The notes beneath the pieces are model-generated. The model was given only the letters and a program-made list of their open reading frames with translations. It searched no databases and had not been told where the DNA came from. The position numbers and the translations under genes are program-made. From Paractinoplanes rishiriensis (GTDB lineage: Bacteria > Actinomycetota > Actinomycetes > Mycobacteriales > Micromonosporaceae), in NCBI RefSeq assembly GCF_016862375.1, contig NZ_BOMV01000105.1:1-64000 (forward strand): 64,000 nt of DNA. The letters run 5' to 3'. Below, piece by piece: positions 16,801-25,238 of this stretch (position 1 is the first letter of the stretch; the number at the start of each line of letters is the position of its first letter).

Positions 16801-17804
16801 CCGAGTGGTACCTCCTCGACACCGGGTCGGTCCAGCAGGTGAACCGGATCGTGTTCGACAACTCCACCAGGAGCAAGAACGACTATCCGCGCGGCTACGA
16901 GGTCACGGTTTCGACCGACGGCACCACGTTTTCGGAACCGGTCGCCACCGGCGTCGGGACGGTGGACGTCACCACGATCACCTTCCCGGTACAGACCGGC
17001 CGGTACATCAAAATTCGCCAGACCGGAAATGCGCCGGCCAACTACTGGAGTATCGACGAACTTTACGCCTACAACGACCCGGACACCGCGCCGTTGCAAG
17101 CCGCCGTCGACGCCGCCGCGACGCTGGCTCAGGAGAACTACACGCCCGCATCCTGGGCGCCGTTCGCCACGGCCCGTGCCGCCGCGCAGTCGACGCTCAC
17201 CGACCCGAACGCCGGGCAGGAGGACCTCGACGCCGCACTCGCCGCACTCACCACGGCAAAGTCGAAGCTGGTCGAGCAGCGTGTCACCGCGATCACCGTG
17301 ACCTCGCTACCCACCAGAACCACCTACCAGGTCGGCGAGCAGCTGGACCCTGCCGGGCTGGAAGTGACCGCCACAAAAACGGACAGCTCCACGTCGTTGC
17401 TCGCGAGCGACGAATACTCCCTTTCGGGTTTCGACGCCACGACAGCCGGCCGGAAGACGGTCACCGTCAGCCTCACTTCCGATCCGGCGGTGACCGACAC
17501 GTTCATCGTCACGGTGACCCAACCGGCGAGGCTGGTCAACAAGTCCCGGCCCACCCTGTCTGGTAGTCCGGTCGTCGGCAGCGTCCTTCGGGCATCGCGC
17601 GGAACCTGGTCGCCCAGGACCGGAATCACCTTTGCCTATCAATGGACCGCAAACGGCAAGGAGATTGCGGGCGCGACCGGTAAAGCGCTGCACCTGACCG
17701 CAGCCCTCACCGGCAAGAAGATCGGCGTCACCGTAACCGCCAGATTCGGCTCCCAGACACTGAGCGTGTCCTCGGATCCGGTCAGGGTGCGGTCCCGCCG
17801 ATGA
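13830..17804 (+). CDS. Secreted GH116-like glycoside hydrolase with CBM6, F5/8, FIVAR and Ig-like modules
   Basis: A 1324-residue modular enzyme. A signal peptide (residues 1-35) is followed by a GBA2-like N-terminal domain (GAPLGGFGAGAVKYD) and an alpha/alpha-barrel catalytic domain to about residue 710. By alignment from memory with GBA2/GH116, the nucleophile is E344 in FAEGQWTTFGTSDQMW and the acid/base D483 in NSYDAGGEPNPFNAS. Downstream are a CBM6-like domain (about 820-950), an F5/8 discoidin domain (about 955-1085), a FIVAR-like helical segment (about 1090-1150), a Big_3-type domain and a C-terminal Ig-like module. It should cleave beta-linked glucosides or xylosides outside the cell. 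ATG 13830 is preferred over 13821 because of AGGG spacing. Confidence 0.82.
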   Translation: MKLDRLVRARRAGVAALLGLTSVAVPTAAAAATPAASTVQTAAVPTGYADPVDGTTGAPLGGFGAGAVKYDAKTGTFAANTRPPADQTDFTKRGKSRFQLFTSSNGQVATADQLTAVKNADGRYDDDAIWPRHEVNFGTTNGVSVTMTAFSPTDSADTQAMSLPYAFYNLHVANANDTDATAALALLWDDAGETNVRPIAGKGFASDRWAVYADAPGGTVSAGNDAGFFTGGTSNDAPTGTANRTSVRVALGAGQSTDIRFVLAWYDRSDPDGAFYLSRFDGVEPIAAAGLSNFGKLKTNADTFVDRMRASNVPSWFLNQTVNSLANISNNSIYKTDGRTAFAEGQWTTFGTSDQMWHAREIVGALYPQLAWQELEYWARTQRRDGQIHHDFNYMADTTLKYKLVAWDDTEHADYRNIDKWVDLNAGFIVSVYETYQQTGDDAKLAYFWPYMKKAAQRILDQVQAYGDPAFPGTFRNSENSYDAGGEPNPFNASISAVAYKIMTILGGKLGEETLREQYQESFEQVVDSYARKYLSDNFPVGRISESFFGGQWLAMDLKLGEIWSASQTDYVLGRLDSYYHPLYWGLGYPGGTYDEWTPYLLTHYGGLLLNTRREDQFQTLQKDAYERQFNDRNNVFNMPLDILPRVKTANYNATTISGDKQYISTPSVWRSYNDVIGYRRDKSTGDLWVQPKLLPEMKHVLTNGTFVSPEGWGSISYAESGATFQNQQITVTSDSPIAVSTLHLQDYFGAGDVAVTVDGQPATVTRTGSGYTKELLVKFDGIIGPEGVKVTATGEPGAALPATPAEPDGSQVPPGPAQKNGVATIQAETFDASGGVSTASEDPTSWVTQTDDQDYVRYDSVGFGNGVAAIALTVRSQKASHLELALGSVSAATVATLDLPDTAGAWQTVTIPLPLTLKDTQNVVFRFRANGSDTTGLVDFDSFRFRPVGYKYTLDRTTWTATASANSARAAAAFDNDKSSRWNSSYQAGTEWYLLDTGSVQQVNRIVFDNSTRSKNDYPRGYEVTVSTDGTTFSEPVATGVGTVDVTTITFPVQTGRYIKIRQTGNAPANYWSIDELYAYNDPDTAPLQAAVDAAATLAQENYTPASWAPFATARAAAQSTLTDPNAGQEDLDAALAALTTAKSKLVEQRVTAITVTSLPTRTTYQVGEQLDPAGLEVTATKTDSSTSLLASDEYSLSGFDATTAGRKTVTVSLTSDPAVTDTFIVTVTQPARLVNKSRPTLSGSPVVGSVLRASRGTWSPRTGITFAYQWTANGKEIAGATGKALHLTAALTGKKIGVTVTARFGSQTLSVSSDPVRVRSRR

Positions 17805-17824
17805 TGCCGTAGTCGATCCGCCCC

Positions 17825-17857
17825 ACGATGGCTGCCACCGGAGGTGGCAGCCATCGT
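17825..17857. terminator. Strong bidirectional terminator between GH116-like gene and rhaI
   Basis: ACGATGGCTGCCACC (17825-17839) and GGTGGCAGCCATCGT (17843-17857) pair perfectly over 15 bases with a three-base loop. It lies between two convergent genes whose stops are at 17804 and 17878. Confidence 0.9.
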
Positions 17858-17877
17858 CATTCACCGGCCAATGTCGG

Positions 17878-19044
17878 TTACGCGCCCCAGCCGGCCTGGT
17901 TGCCGCCCACTCGGGTGGCGATGATTTTTTCGTCGTGGCCACTGCGGCGGTACGCGCCGATCGGGTCGGGGTCGAGGCCGGCGTCGGTGCGGACCTCGGC
18001 CAGCAGCGGTCGGACATCGGTGTTGTAGGCGTCCATCAGCACCGCGTTCGCCTCGAGCACGTCGCCGGCGTCCTGGGCCCGGGTCAGCGCGTCGCGGTCG
18101 ACCAGCAGGGCCTTGGCCGTTGCCTCCTGGACGTTCATCACCGAGCGGATGATCGCGGGGATCTTGCGCTCGATGTTGTGGCACTGGTCGAGCATGAAGC
18201 TGATGCCGTACGCCGGGTTCAGGGCGTCGCCGCGGACGATCTCGTACATGATGCGGAACAGCTGGAACGGGTCGGCGGAACCCACCATCAGGTCGTCGTC
18301 GGCGTAGAAGCGGCTGTTGAAGTCGAACGCGCCGAGCTTCTTCTGGCGGAGCAGGAACGCGACGATGAACTCGATGTTCGTGCCGGGTGCGTGGTGGCCG
18401 GTGTCGATGCAGACGGTGGCCCGTTCGCCCAGTTCGATGCAATGGGCGTACGACGTTCCCCAGTCCGGCACGTCGGTGGCGTAGAACGCCGGCTCGAAAA
18501 GCTTGTACTCGAGCAGGATGCGCTGGTGATCGCCGAGGCGGTCGTAGGTCTCGCGCAGCGCGGCGGCCAGGCGGTCCTGCCGGTTGCGCAGGTCGTCCTG
18601 GCCGGGGTAGTTCAGGCCGTCGGAGAACCACAGCTTCAGGTCGCGGGAACCCGTCTGGTCCATGATGTCGACGGCTTCGAGCAGGTGATCGGTCGCCTTG
18701 CGGCGGATCCGGGGATCGGGATTGGTGACCGAGCCGAGTTTGTAGTCGTCGTCCTGGAAGACGTTGGTGTTGATGGCGCCGATCTCGATGCCCAGCGACT
18801 CGGCGTAGGCGTTGAGCTTGGCGTAATCGTCGACCTTGTCCCATGGAATGTGCAGCGCGACCGCCGGCGCGACTCCGGTGTAGCGGTGTACCTCGGCGGC
18901 GTCGGCGAGTTTTTCCTCGGGATTGCGGGGGACGCCGGGCTGGGCGAACACCTTGAACCGGGTGCCGGAGTTGCCGTACGCCCAGGACGGCGTCTCGATG
19001 CGCTGCGCGGTCAGGGCGCGTTTGACTGCGGCGAGGTCAGCCAT
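17878..19044 (-). CDS. rhaI: L-rhamnose isomerase (RhaI type)
   Basis: A 388-residue TIM-barrel isomerase of the RhaI type found in Pseudomonas and actinomycetes, distinct from E. coli RhaA. It converts L-rhamnose to L-rhamnulose. Recognisable stretches include WAYGNSGTRFKVFAQPGVPR near the N-terminus, LHIPWDKVDDY, LKLWFSDGLNYPGQDD and VCIDTGHHAPGTNIEF, which carry the metal-binding acids and histidines. It is the last gene of the six-gene minus-strand operon, seven bases after rhaM, and ends at a strong shared terminator. The product feeds the kinase and aldolase of the divergent operon. Confidence 0.95.
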   Translation of the reverse strand: MADLAAVKRALTAQRIETPSWAYGNSGTRFKVFAQPGVPRNPEEKLADAAEVHRYTGVAPAVALHIPWDKVDDYAKLNAYAESLGIEIGAINTNVFQDDDYKLGSVTNPDPRIRRKATDHLLEAVDIMDQTGSRDLKLWFSDGLNYPGQDDLRNRQDRLAAALRETYDRLGDHQRILLEYKLFEPAFYATDVPDWGTSYAHCIELGERATVCIDTGHHAPGTNIEFIVAFLLRQKKLGAFDFNSRFYADDDLMVGSADPFQLFRIMYEIVRGDALNPAYGISFMLDQCHNIERKIPAIIRSVMNVQEATAKALLVDRDALTRAQDAGDVLEANAVLMDAYNTDVRPLLAEVRTDAGLDPDPIGAYRRSGHDEKIIATRVGGNQAGWGA

Positions 19045-19050
19045 GAGGGA

Positions 19051-19374
19051 TCACTTCTCTTCGGGGTCTTCGAGGTGGAAAACCTCGGTCAACAGCGGGA
19101 ATCCCTCCGTCGGCGCGGTGCCGACGAAGAACTCCGCCATCTCGGCCTGCCACCGGGTGTTGACGTCGAGCGCCTCCATTGCCGCCTGCGACGCCACTAG
19201 ATCGTCCGCTTCGACATACCCGATGAGCAGGCCGTCGGGGCGGAGGAACAGGGAGTAGTTGCGCCAGCCGGTGGCCCGAAGTGCGTCCTGCATCTCGGGC
19301 CACACGGCCTTGTGCCGCTCCACGTACTCGTCCAACCGGTCGGGATCGACCTGAAGGTTGAAGCAGTAGCGCAT
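19051..19374 (-). CDS. rhaM: L-rhamnose mutarotase
   Basis: A 107-residue dimeric alpha-beta barrel protein of the RhaM/RhaU family that interconverts rhamnose anomers, supplying the form used by the isomerase. The typical start MRYCFNLQVDPDRLDEYVER is followed by HKAVWPEM, which contains the family's catalytic histidine, then GWRNYSLFLRPDGLLIGY. Length matches the family. It lies between rhaS and rhaI with short gaps (18 and 6 bases), as in many rhamnose loci. Confidence 0.94.
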   Translation of the reverse strand: MRYCFNLQVDPDRLDEYVERHKAVWPEMQDALRATGWRNYSLFLRPDGLLIGYVEADDLVASQAAMEALDVNTRWQAEMAEFFVGTAPTEGFPLLTEVFHLEDPEEK

Positions 19375-19392
19375 GTGCGGTCCTCGTAGAAA

Positions 19393-20460
19393 CTAGAAGT
19401 TGAATTGGTCGATGTTCGCGGCGGTGAACTCGGTGGGCGGGCCGAGCACGATTTCGCCGTCCTTGCCGATGGTGTATTCGCCCAGCTTGCCGGCGCTGAA
19501 CTTGTCGCCCTCGGCGCCGGTGATCTGGCCCGAGGCGAGCGCGGCGCCCGCGTACCCGGCCAGATAGCCGATGTCGGCCGGGTTCCACAGCGCGAACTTC
19601 TTGACGGTGTCGTTCTTGACGTACTCGCGCATCTGGTTCGGCAGGCCCAGGCCGGTGACCTGCACCTTGCCCTTGTACGAGGACGACGAGATGTAGCGGG
19701 CCGCCGCCGCGATGCCGACCGTGGTCGGCGCCACGATCACCTTGAGGTTCGGGTACGACTGCAGCAGACCCTGTGCCTCCTGGAACGACTTCTGGTCGTC
19801 GTCGTTGCCGTAGGCGACCTTGACCAGCTTGAGTTTGGCGTACTCCGGCTTCTTGAGCTCCTCGGTCATGACCTTGATCCAGGCGTTCTGGTTAGTGGCG
19901 TTCGGCGTGGCGGACAGCACCGCGATCTCGCCCTCGCCGCCGGCCTGCTCGAGGGCCATCTTGGCCAGCGACTGGCCGATGCCCTCGGTGGTGGCCTGGT
20001 TGATGAACGCGTCCCGGCAGTCCTTCGACGCGTCCGAGTCGAACGTGACGACCTTGATCTTCGCAGCCCGCGCCTGGTTGAGCGACGGGCACACCGCGTT
20101 CGGGTCGTTCGCGGCGATCACGATGACGTCCTGCTGCTGCTGGATCAGCGTGTTGATGTAGCTGACCTGCGAGGAGGCCGACGCGTCGTTCGGGCCCACC
20201 TTCTTGTACTCGCCCTTGAGCTCCTTGACCGCCACCTCGCCGCCGCTGGTCTCGACGTCCGAGTACGGGTTGTTGAGCTGCTTGGGCAGGTACGCGATCT
20301 TCAGGCCCTCCTTGAGCTTGGCGTTCGCGTCCGCGCTCGCACCGGTCTGCGGGCCGGAACCCGTACCGGAATTGCTGTCTTTGGTTGTGCCACCGCACGC
20401 GCCGGCACCGAACACCATGAGGGAGGCCGCGCTGACGGCCAGAAGTTGACGACGAAGCAT
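19393..20460 (-). CDS. rhaS: Rhamnose ABC transporter substrate-binding lipoprotein
   Basis: A 355-residue type I periplasmic-binding lipoprotein. The lipobox is VFGAGAC with lipid cysteine C22, followed by a disordered Gly/Ser/Thr linker and the mature domain (LKIAYLPKQLNNPYSDVETS). Landmarks KVVTFDSDASKDCRDAFINQ and ALWNPADIGYLAGYAGAA are characteristic of RhaS. AAGGAG precedes the ATG at 20458-20460; an upstream in-frame codon at 20577 is not supported. It captures L-rhamnose for RhaPQT. It lies fourth in the operon, ten bases after rhaQ. Confidence 0.94.
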   Translation of the reverse strand: MLRRQLLAVSAASLMVFGAGACGGTTKDSNSGTGSGPQTGASADANAKLKEGLKIAYLPKQLNNPYSDVETSGGEVAVKELKGEYKKVGPNDASASSQVSYINTLIQQQQDVIVIAANDPNAVCPSLNQARAAKIKVVTFDSDASKDCRDAFINQATTEGIGQSLAKMALEQAGGEGEIAVLSATPNATNQNAWIKVMTEELKKPEYAKLKLVKVAYGNDDDQKSFQEAQGLLQSYPNLKVIVAPTTVGIAAAARYISSSSYKGKVQVTGLGLPNQMREYVKNDTVKKFALWNPADIGYLAGYAGAALASGQITGAEGDKFSAGKLGEYTIGKDGEIVLGPPTEFTAANIDQFNF

Positions 20461-20470
20461 GCACGTCTCC

Positions 20471-21502
20471 TTAGTGGGCCGCGGACTGGCGCAGTCGTCG
20501 CCGTTGCCAGTTGCCGCGGACCGCCTTGACGATGTTGGGGAGGAGGACGGAGAGCACGAGCAGGGTGCCCGTGACAATGTTCAGCGCCTGCCCGGAGACG
20601 TCTTCCAGGCGCAGCGCGTTCTGTAGTGCCGCCAGCAGCACCACACCGGCGAGGACGCCGGGCAGGCTGCCCTTCCCACCGAAGATCGAGACGCCGCCGA
20701 GCAGGACGGCCGCGACCACGGCGAGTTCGAGGCCCACACCGTTGTCGGCGCGGGCGCTGGAGTAACGCAGGGTCCACAGCACACCGACCAGGCCGGCCAC
20801 CGCGCCGCTGGCCACGTACAGCCAGAACTTGGTGCGGGCCACCCGGATCCCGGAGAAGTGCGCGGCCTGCGCGTTGGCCCCGATGGCGTACAGCGACCGG
20901 CCGACCGGCGTGGCGTGCTGGACCACCCCGAAGATCAGGGCAAGGACCACAATCAAAATCAAGACATTGGGTACGGGGCCGTCGCCGATCGTTCCGGTGA
21001 CCCAGCCGGTGAAGGCGAACGGGAAATCCGCCACCGCGCCGTCGCCGAGCACCACGAACGCGAGCCCGCGGTAGAGCGCCAGGGTGCCGATGGTGACCGC
21101 GAGCGAGGGCAGGCCCAGGCCGGTGACCAGGAAGCCGTTGAACGCGCCGAGCACCGCGCCGATCGCCACGCAGAGCGGGATGATCGTCTCCATCGACATT
21201 CCGTTGTTCCACATCCAGCCCATCAGCGAGCTGGTCAGGCCGAGCGTGCTGGCCACCGACAGGTCGATCTCGCCGGTCACGATGATCATCGTCATCGGCA
21301 GTGCGACCAGGATGATCGGGAGCAGGTCGAGGACCAGGAACGTGAAGTTGCGGCTGGTGCCGAAATTCTCCACCGCGAACGAGGCGGCGATCAGCACGAC
21401 GACGGTCAGCACGATGACGGCGGCGTCCCAGGTGGCGAGCCAGCCGGGCACCCCGCGGTTCCGCGTGGTCGCCCGATCGAGATCGATGTCAGACATGTGC
21501 AT
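20471..21502 (-). CDS. rhaQ: Rhamnose ABC transporter permease, second subunit
   Basis: A 343-residue RbsC-like permease with about eight or more hydrophobic helices. Family motifs are MTMIIVTGEIDLSVASTLGL, GAFNGFLVTGLGLPSLAVTI and AAVLLGGVSIFGGKGSLPGV. It overlaps the upstream permease by 14 bases, which suggests translational coupling, and precedes rhaS. ATG 21502 or 21496 may be used; neither has a strong ribosome binding site. Assignment as RhaQ rather than RhaP follows gene order (T-P-Q-S) only. The two permeases form a heterodimeric channel. Confidence 0.9.
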   Translation of the reverse strand: MHMSDIDLDRATTRNRGVPGWLATWDAAVIVLTVVVLIAASFAVENFGTSRNFTFLVLDLLPIILVALPMTMIIVTGEIDLSVASTLGLTSSLMGWMWNNGMSMETIIPLCVAIGAVLGAFNGFLVTGLGLPSLAVTIGTLALYRGLAFVVLGDGAVADFPFAFTGWVTGTIGDGPVPNVLILIVVLALIFGVVQHATPVGRSLYAIGANAQAAHFSGIRVARTKFWLYVASGAVAGLVGVLWTLRYSSARADNGVGLELAVVAAVLLGGVSIFGGKGSLPGVLAGVVLLAALQNALRLEDVSGQALNIVTGTLLVLSVLLPNIVKAVRGNWQRRRLRQSAAH

Positions 21503-22532
21503 CCCGCTTTCGCAGCGAGCGGGCGATCCGGACCGCCACCAGCCGGTCGGCGCAGATGGCCAGGATGATCAGGGCGCCGACGATGGCCTGCTGCCAGAAC
21601 TGGTTGATGTCGAGCACCGCAAGGGCGCTGCCGATCACCGTGAGCAGCAGGGCGCCGAGGCCCGCGCCCCAGACCGTGCCGCTGCCGCCGAACACCGCGA
21701 CCCCGCCGACCACGACGGCGGCCACCACGTTCAGCTCGATGCCGGTGCCGGCGGCCGCGTCGACCGTGCCGAACCGGGCCGCGAACAGCACCCCGGCCAG
21801 ACCGGCCAGCGCGCCGCTGAGCAGGAAGGCGCCGAGCAGGTTGCGGGCGACCTTGATGCCGGCCAGCTCGGCGGCCGGCGGGCTGGAGCCCATCGCGTAC
21901 AGCTCTCGCCCCACCCGGTAGTTGCGCATCACCAGCGAGACACCGCCGACCACGACAAGAGCAATCAAAACCAGCCACGGTACGCCGAGCAGGTCGTCAT
22001 TCGCGAAGCCGAGGAAGTGCCGGGGCAACTCGTCGGCGTTCACCTGCGAACCGCCGGCCCAGGAGTAGGTGACGCCGCGATAGATGTAGAGGGTGCCGAG
22101 CGTGACCACGAGGGCCGGGACGTTGCCGTAGCGGACCAGCACGCCGTTCACCAGGCCGCAGACCGCACCGACGCCGAGACCCACCAGGATCGCCACGATC
22201 ATCGGCAGGCCCTGGTTCTGGCTCATCAGGGTGGCGACGGTGAACGCGCTGAGGCCGAGCACCGAGCCGACGCTCAGGTCGATGTTCCGGGTGATCACCA
22301 CGACCGCCTGGCCGGCCGCCATGACGGCGAGGATGGCGGTGTTGAGCAGGTTGTCGCGGATGCTCTGGCCGGAGAGGAAGCGCGGATTGTCGATCGCGGT
22401 GTAGGCGACGAGGACCACGAGCGCCAGCACGATGCCCAGTTCACGGGTCTTCAGCAGGCCGGCGCCGCGCCTGCCGCCTCGCGGCGGCTCCGGCGCGGTG
22501 GCCGGCGCGTCCGCCGCGACGTCGGTGCTCAT
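21489..22532 (-). CDS. rhaP: Rhamnose ABC transporter permease, first subunit
   Basis: A 347-residue permease of the RbsC family. A Pro/Arg-rich cytoplasmic N-terminus leads into hydrophobic helices with AAGQAVVVITRNIDLSVGSV, GLVNGVLVRYGNVPALVVTL and AAVVVGGVAVFGGSGTVWGA. The start overlaps the stop of the ATPase gene by four bases and the end overlaps rhaQ by 14 bases, so rhaT, rhaP and rhaQ form a tightly coupled block. It transports L-rhamnose with its paralogue. Confidence 0.9.
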   Translation of the reverse strand: MSTDVAADAPATAPEPPRGGRRGAGLLKTRELGIVLALVVLVAYTAIDNPRFLSGQSIRDNLLNTAILAVMAAGQAVVVITRNIDLSVGSVLGLSAFTVATLMSQNQGLPMIVAILVGLGVGAVCGLVNGVLVRYGNVPALVVTLGTLYIYRGVTYSWAGGSQVNADELPRHFLGFANDDLLGVPWLVLIALVVVGGVSLVMRNYRVGRELYAMGSSPPAAELAGIKVARNLLGAFLLSGALAGLAGVLFAARFGTVDAAAGTGIELNVVAAVVVGGVAVFGGSGTVWGAGLGALLLTVIGSALAVLDINQFWQQAIVGALIILAICADRLVAVRIARSLRKRDAHV

Positions 22533-24034
22533 GCCGCAGCCTCCTGACCCATCGCGGCGTACATGACGGACTCCTCGGTGGCCTCGGCGCGGGTCAGCGT
22601 CGCCGCGACCCGGCCCTCGCGCAGCACCACGACCCGGTCGGCCATGCCGAGCACCTCGGGCAGTTCGGACGACACCATGACGATCGCGATGCCGTCCGCG
22701 GCCAGCGAGGACATGAGCCGGTGCACCTCGGCCTTGGTGCCGACGTCGATGCCGCGGGTGGGCTCATCGACGATCAGCAGCCGCGGGCCGGTGGACAGCC
22801 ACTTGGCCAGCACGACCTTCTGCTGGTTGCCGCCGGACAGCGTGCCGACCGCATCGGACAGGCGGCCCAGCTTGGTCTGCAGCTTCTCGGTCCAGGTGGC
22901 GGCGGCCTCGCGTTCGGCGCCGCCTGACAACAGGCCGAGGCGGGCCAGCTTGCGGGCCCGGGGGAGGGTGACGTTGCGCTCGATCGAGAGTTCCATGACC
23001 AGGCCCTGCTGGCGGCGGTCCTCGGGAACCAGGGCCATCCCGGCGGCCATCGCGGCGCGGGGCGAGCCCGGCTTCAGGCGCTTGCCGCCGACCTTGACGG
23101 TGCCCTGGTCGTAGGGATCTACGCCGAAGACGGCCTGCATCACCTCGGACCGGCCGGCGCCGACCAGCCCGGCCAGCGCGACGATCTCGCCGGTCCGGAC
23201 CGAGAACGAGATGTCGCGGAAGACGCCCTCCCGGGACAGGCCGTCGACCTCGAGCATCACCTCGCCGGGCTCGACCTCCTGCTTGGGGAAGAGGGCGCTC
23301 AGGTCACGGCCGACCATCCGGCGGATCATGTCGTCGACCGAGAGGCCGGCCAGCGGCTCGGTGGTGACGTGCTTACCGTCCCGCATGATCGTGATCCGTT
23401 CGCAGAGCGCGGTGATCTCCTCGAACCGGTGTGAGATGAACAGGATCGCGGCGCCCTCGTCGCGCAGCGACCGGACCACGGCGAAGAGGCGTTCCACCTC
23501 GACACTGGACAGTGCGGCCGTCGGCTCATCCATGATCAGGATGCGCGCCTCACTCGACAGCGCCTTGGCGATCTCGACGAGTTGCTGGTCGGCGATCGAC
23601 AGGCCGCGGGCCGGACGGGTCGGGTCGAGGTGCACGCCGAGTCGCCGGAACAGGCGTACCGCGTTCGCGTGCATGGTTTTGCGGTCTATCTGGCGAAGCC
23701 GGGTCAGCGGCTGGTTGCCCATCGCGATGTTCTCGGCCACCGACAGGTCGGGAAAGAGGGTGGGCTCCTGGTAGATGACCGCGATGCCGGCGGCCTTGGC
23801 GTCGGCCGGTCCATGGAACTCGGCGTCGGCGCCGTTCACTCGCAAGGTGCCGGTGTCCGGCCGGTGCACACCGGCCAGCATTTTGACGATCGTGGATTTT
23901 CCGGCACCGTTCTCCCCGACCAGCGCGTGTGCCTCGCCGCCGTACAACGGAAAGCTGACGCCCTGCACCGCCGCGACCGCGCCGAACGATTTCGTGACGT
24001 CGTGGACCTCGAGCAGGGCAGTTGCCTCCGCCAC
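22529..24034 (-). CDS. rhaT: Rhamnose ABC transporter ATPase, double domain
   Basis: A 501-residue fused double ATPase of the RbsA type. The N-terminal half has Walker A GENGAGKST, Walker B RILIMDEPTAAL and the switch histidine LFISHRFEEI. The C-terminal half has a degenerate P-loop (LVGAGRSEVMQ), as in this family, but keeps an ABC signature LSGGNQQKVVLAKWL and LLIVDEPTRGIDVG. The GTG at 24032-24034 follows GGAGGTG closely, so it is preferred over an upstream codon at 24100. First gene of the minus-strand rhamnose operon, behind the promoter and operators at 24058-24190. Confidence 0.94.
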   Translation of the reverse strand: MAEATALLEVHDVTKSFGAVAAVQGVSFPLYGGEAHALVGENGAGKSTIVKMLAGVHRPDTGTLRVNGADAEFHGPADAKAAGIAVIYQEPTLFPDLSVAENIAMGNQPLTRLRQIDRKTMHANAVRLFRRLGVHLDPTRPARGLSIADQQLVEIAKALSSEARILIMDEPTAALSSVEVERLFAVVRSLRDEGAAILFISHRFEEITALCERITIMRDGKHVTTEPLAGLSVDDMIRRMVGRDLSALFPKQEVEPGEVMLEVDGLSREGVFRDISFSVRTGEIVALAGLVGAGRSEVMQAVFGVDPYDQGTVKVGGKRLKPGSPRAAMAAGMALVPEDRRQQGLVMELSIERNVTLPRARKLARLGLLSGGAEREAAATWTEKLQTKLGRLSDAVGTLSGGNQQKVVLAKWLSTGPRLLIVDEPTRGIDVGTKAEVHRLMSSLAADGIAIVMVSSELPEVLGMADRVVVLREGRVAATLTRAEATEESVMYAAMGQEAAA

Positions 24035-24057
24035 GAGCCACCTCCAGACCGGGGAGT

Positions 24058-24190
24058 TGAAATGTTTCAGCGGCCGTACGGAGAACGTAGGTGGCCCCAA
24101 TCACACATGTCAAGCGTTGGATAGAAACGTTCGGGAAACACGGCGGCCGCGCTGCGGATAGGTACCGTAAGATGCTGCTTCAACGTTTCA
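24058..24190. promoter_or_regulatory. Divergent rhamnose promoter region with LacI-type operators
   Basis: For the minus-strand operon, TTGACA (complement of 24108-24113), an 18-base spacer and TACGTT (complement of 24084-24089) form the promoter; TGAAATGTTTCA (24058-24069) lies just downstream of it. For the plus-strand regulator, a -10 TAAGAT (24168-24173) is followed by TTCAACGTTTCA (24179-24190). A partial site AGAAACGTTC lies at 24123-24132. Each resembles the perfect TGAAACGTTTCA at 25919-25930, so one LacI protein probably controls all three promoters. Confidence 0.82.
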
Positions 24191-24203
24191 ACAGGAGGTT
24201 CGA

Positions 24204-25238
24204 GTGCTGAACGGCAGGACGCCGTCCGTGAAGGACGTGGCCGCCGCCGCCGGTGTCTCGCTCGGCACGGTCTCAAACGTGATGAATCGCCCCGAGGTGG
24301 TCAGCACGCGCACCCGCGAGCGGGTCGAACGCGCCATGGCCGAACTGGGCTTCGTCCGCAACGAGTCGGCCCGCCAGCTCCGCGCCGGCACGAGCCGCAC
24401 CCTGGCGTACGTGATGCTCGACGGCAACAACCCCTTCTTCCATGACGTGGCCCAGGGCATCGAACTGGCCGCCGAGGACGCCGACCTGTCCCTGTTCATC
24501 TGCAACAGCAACAGCCGGGCCGAACGCGAGGAGGTCCACCTGGACCGCCTGCTCCAGCAACGCGTACAGGGCATCCTGATCACCCCGGTCAACCCCGAGG
24601 CGACCTACCTGGACGAACTCTCCCGCCGCGGCCTGCCCCTGGTGATCGTCGACCGCCGCCGCGGCGACGAGAGCTGCTGCTCGGTGGCGGTCGACGACGT
24701 GCACGGCGGCCGGATAGCGGTCGAGCACCTGGTCGAGCAGGGCCACATGAGGGTGGCGTTCATCGGCGGCCCCGATTCGATCGGCCAGGTCCGCGAACGC
24801 TGGCAGGGCGCCAGAGAAATCTGGGACGAGCTGGGCCGATCCCCCGACGACCTGATCCACCTGCCCACCGAGGCCCTGACCGTCGCCGAAGGACGCTCCG
24901 CCGGCGAACGCCTGGCCGGCCTGCCCGCTCGCCGCCGCCCGACCGCGGCCTTCTGCGCCAACGACCTGCTGGCCCTGGGCCTGCTGCAACAGAGCATCGG
25001 CGCCGGCCTGCGAGTCCCCGACGACCTGGCCATCGTGGGTTTCGACGACATCGAATTCGCCGCCGCCGCCGCGGTGCCCCTGACCTCGGTCCGCCAGCCC
25101 CGCCAGGAACTGGGCCGAGCGGCCGCCCAGCTGGTGCTGGACGAGGCCTCCAACCCGAAACACCGCCACCAACAGCTCTTCTTCACCCCCGAGTTGGTGG
25201 CCCGGGCCTCCACCGCCACCCGTCCCCGCCAGCCCTAG
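24204..25238 (+). CDS. LacI-family repressor of the rhamnose regulon
   Basis: A 344-residue LacI/GalR regulator. The DNA-binding domain spans residues 7-60 (VKDVAAAAGVSLGTVSNVMN; ESARQLRAGTSRTLAYVMLD) and the ligand domain follows with DGNNPFFHDVAQGIE, LVIVDRRRG and LAIVGFDDIEFAAAAA. The GTG start has AGGAGG upstream. It lies between the rhamnose transport and catabolic operons and its own promoter carries the shared GTTTCA half-site, so it is very likely autoregulated and responds to rhamnose or a pathway intermediate. Target and effector are inferred from position and operators. Confidence 0.9.
   Translation: MLNGRTPSVKDVAAAAGVSLGTVSNVMNRPEVVSTRTRERVERAMAELGFVRNESARQLRAGTSRTLAYVMLDGNNPFFHDVAQGIELAAEDADLSLFICNSNSRAEREEVHLDRLLQQRVQGILITPVNPEATYLDELSRRGLPLVIVDRRRGDESCCSVAVDDVHGGRIAVEHLVEQGHMRVAFIGGPDSIGQVRERWQGAREIWDELGRSPDDLIHLPTEALTVAEGRSAGERLAGLPARRRPTAAFCANDLLALGLLQQSIGAGLRVPDDLAIVGFDDIEFAAAAAVPLTSVRQPRQELGRAAAQLVLDEASNPKHRHQQLFFTPELVARASTATRPRQP

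Noticed and set aside
24603-25219. Minus-strand frame opposite the rhamnose LacI gene
   Set aside because: Antisense shadow with Arg/Ser/Ala-rich composition and no homology.
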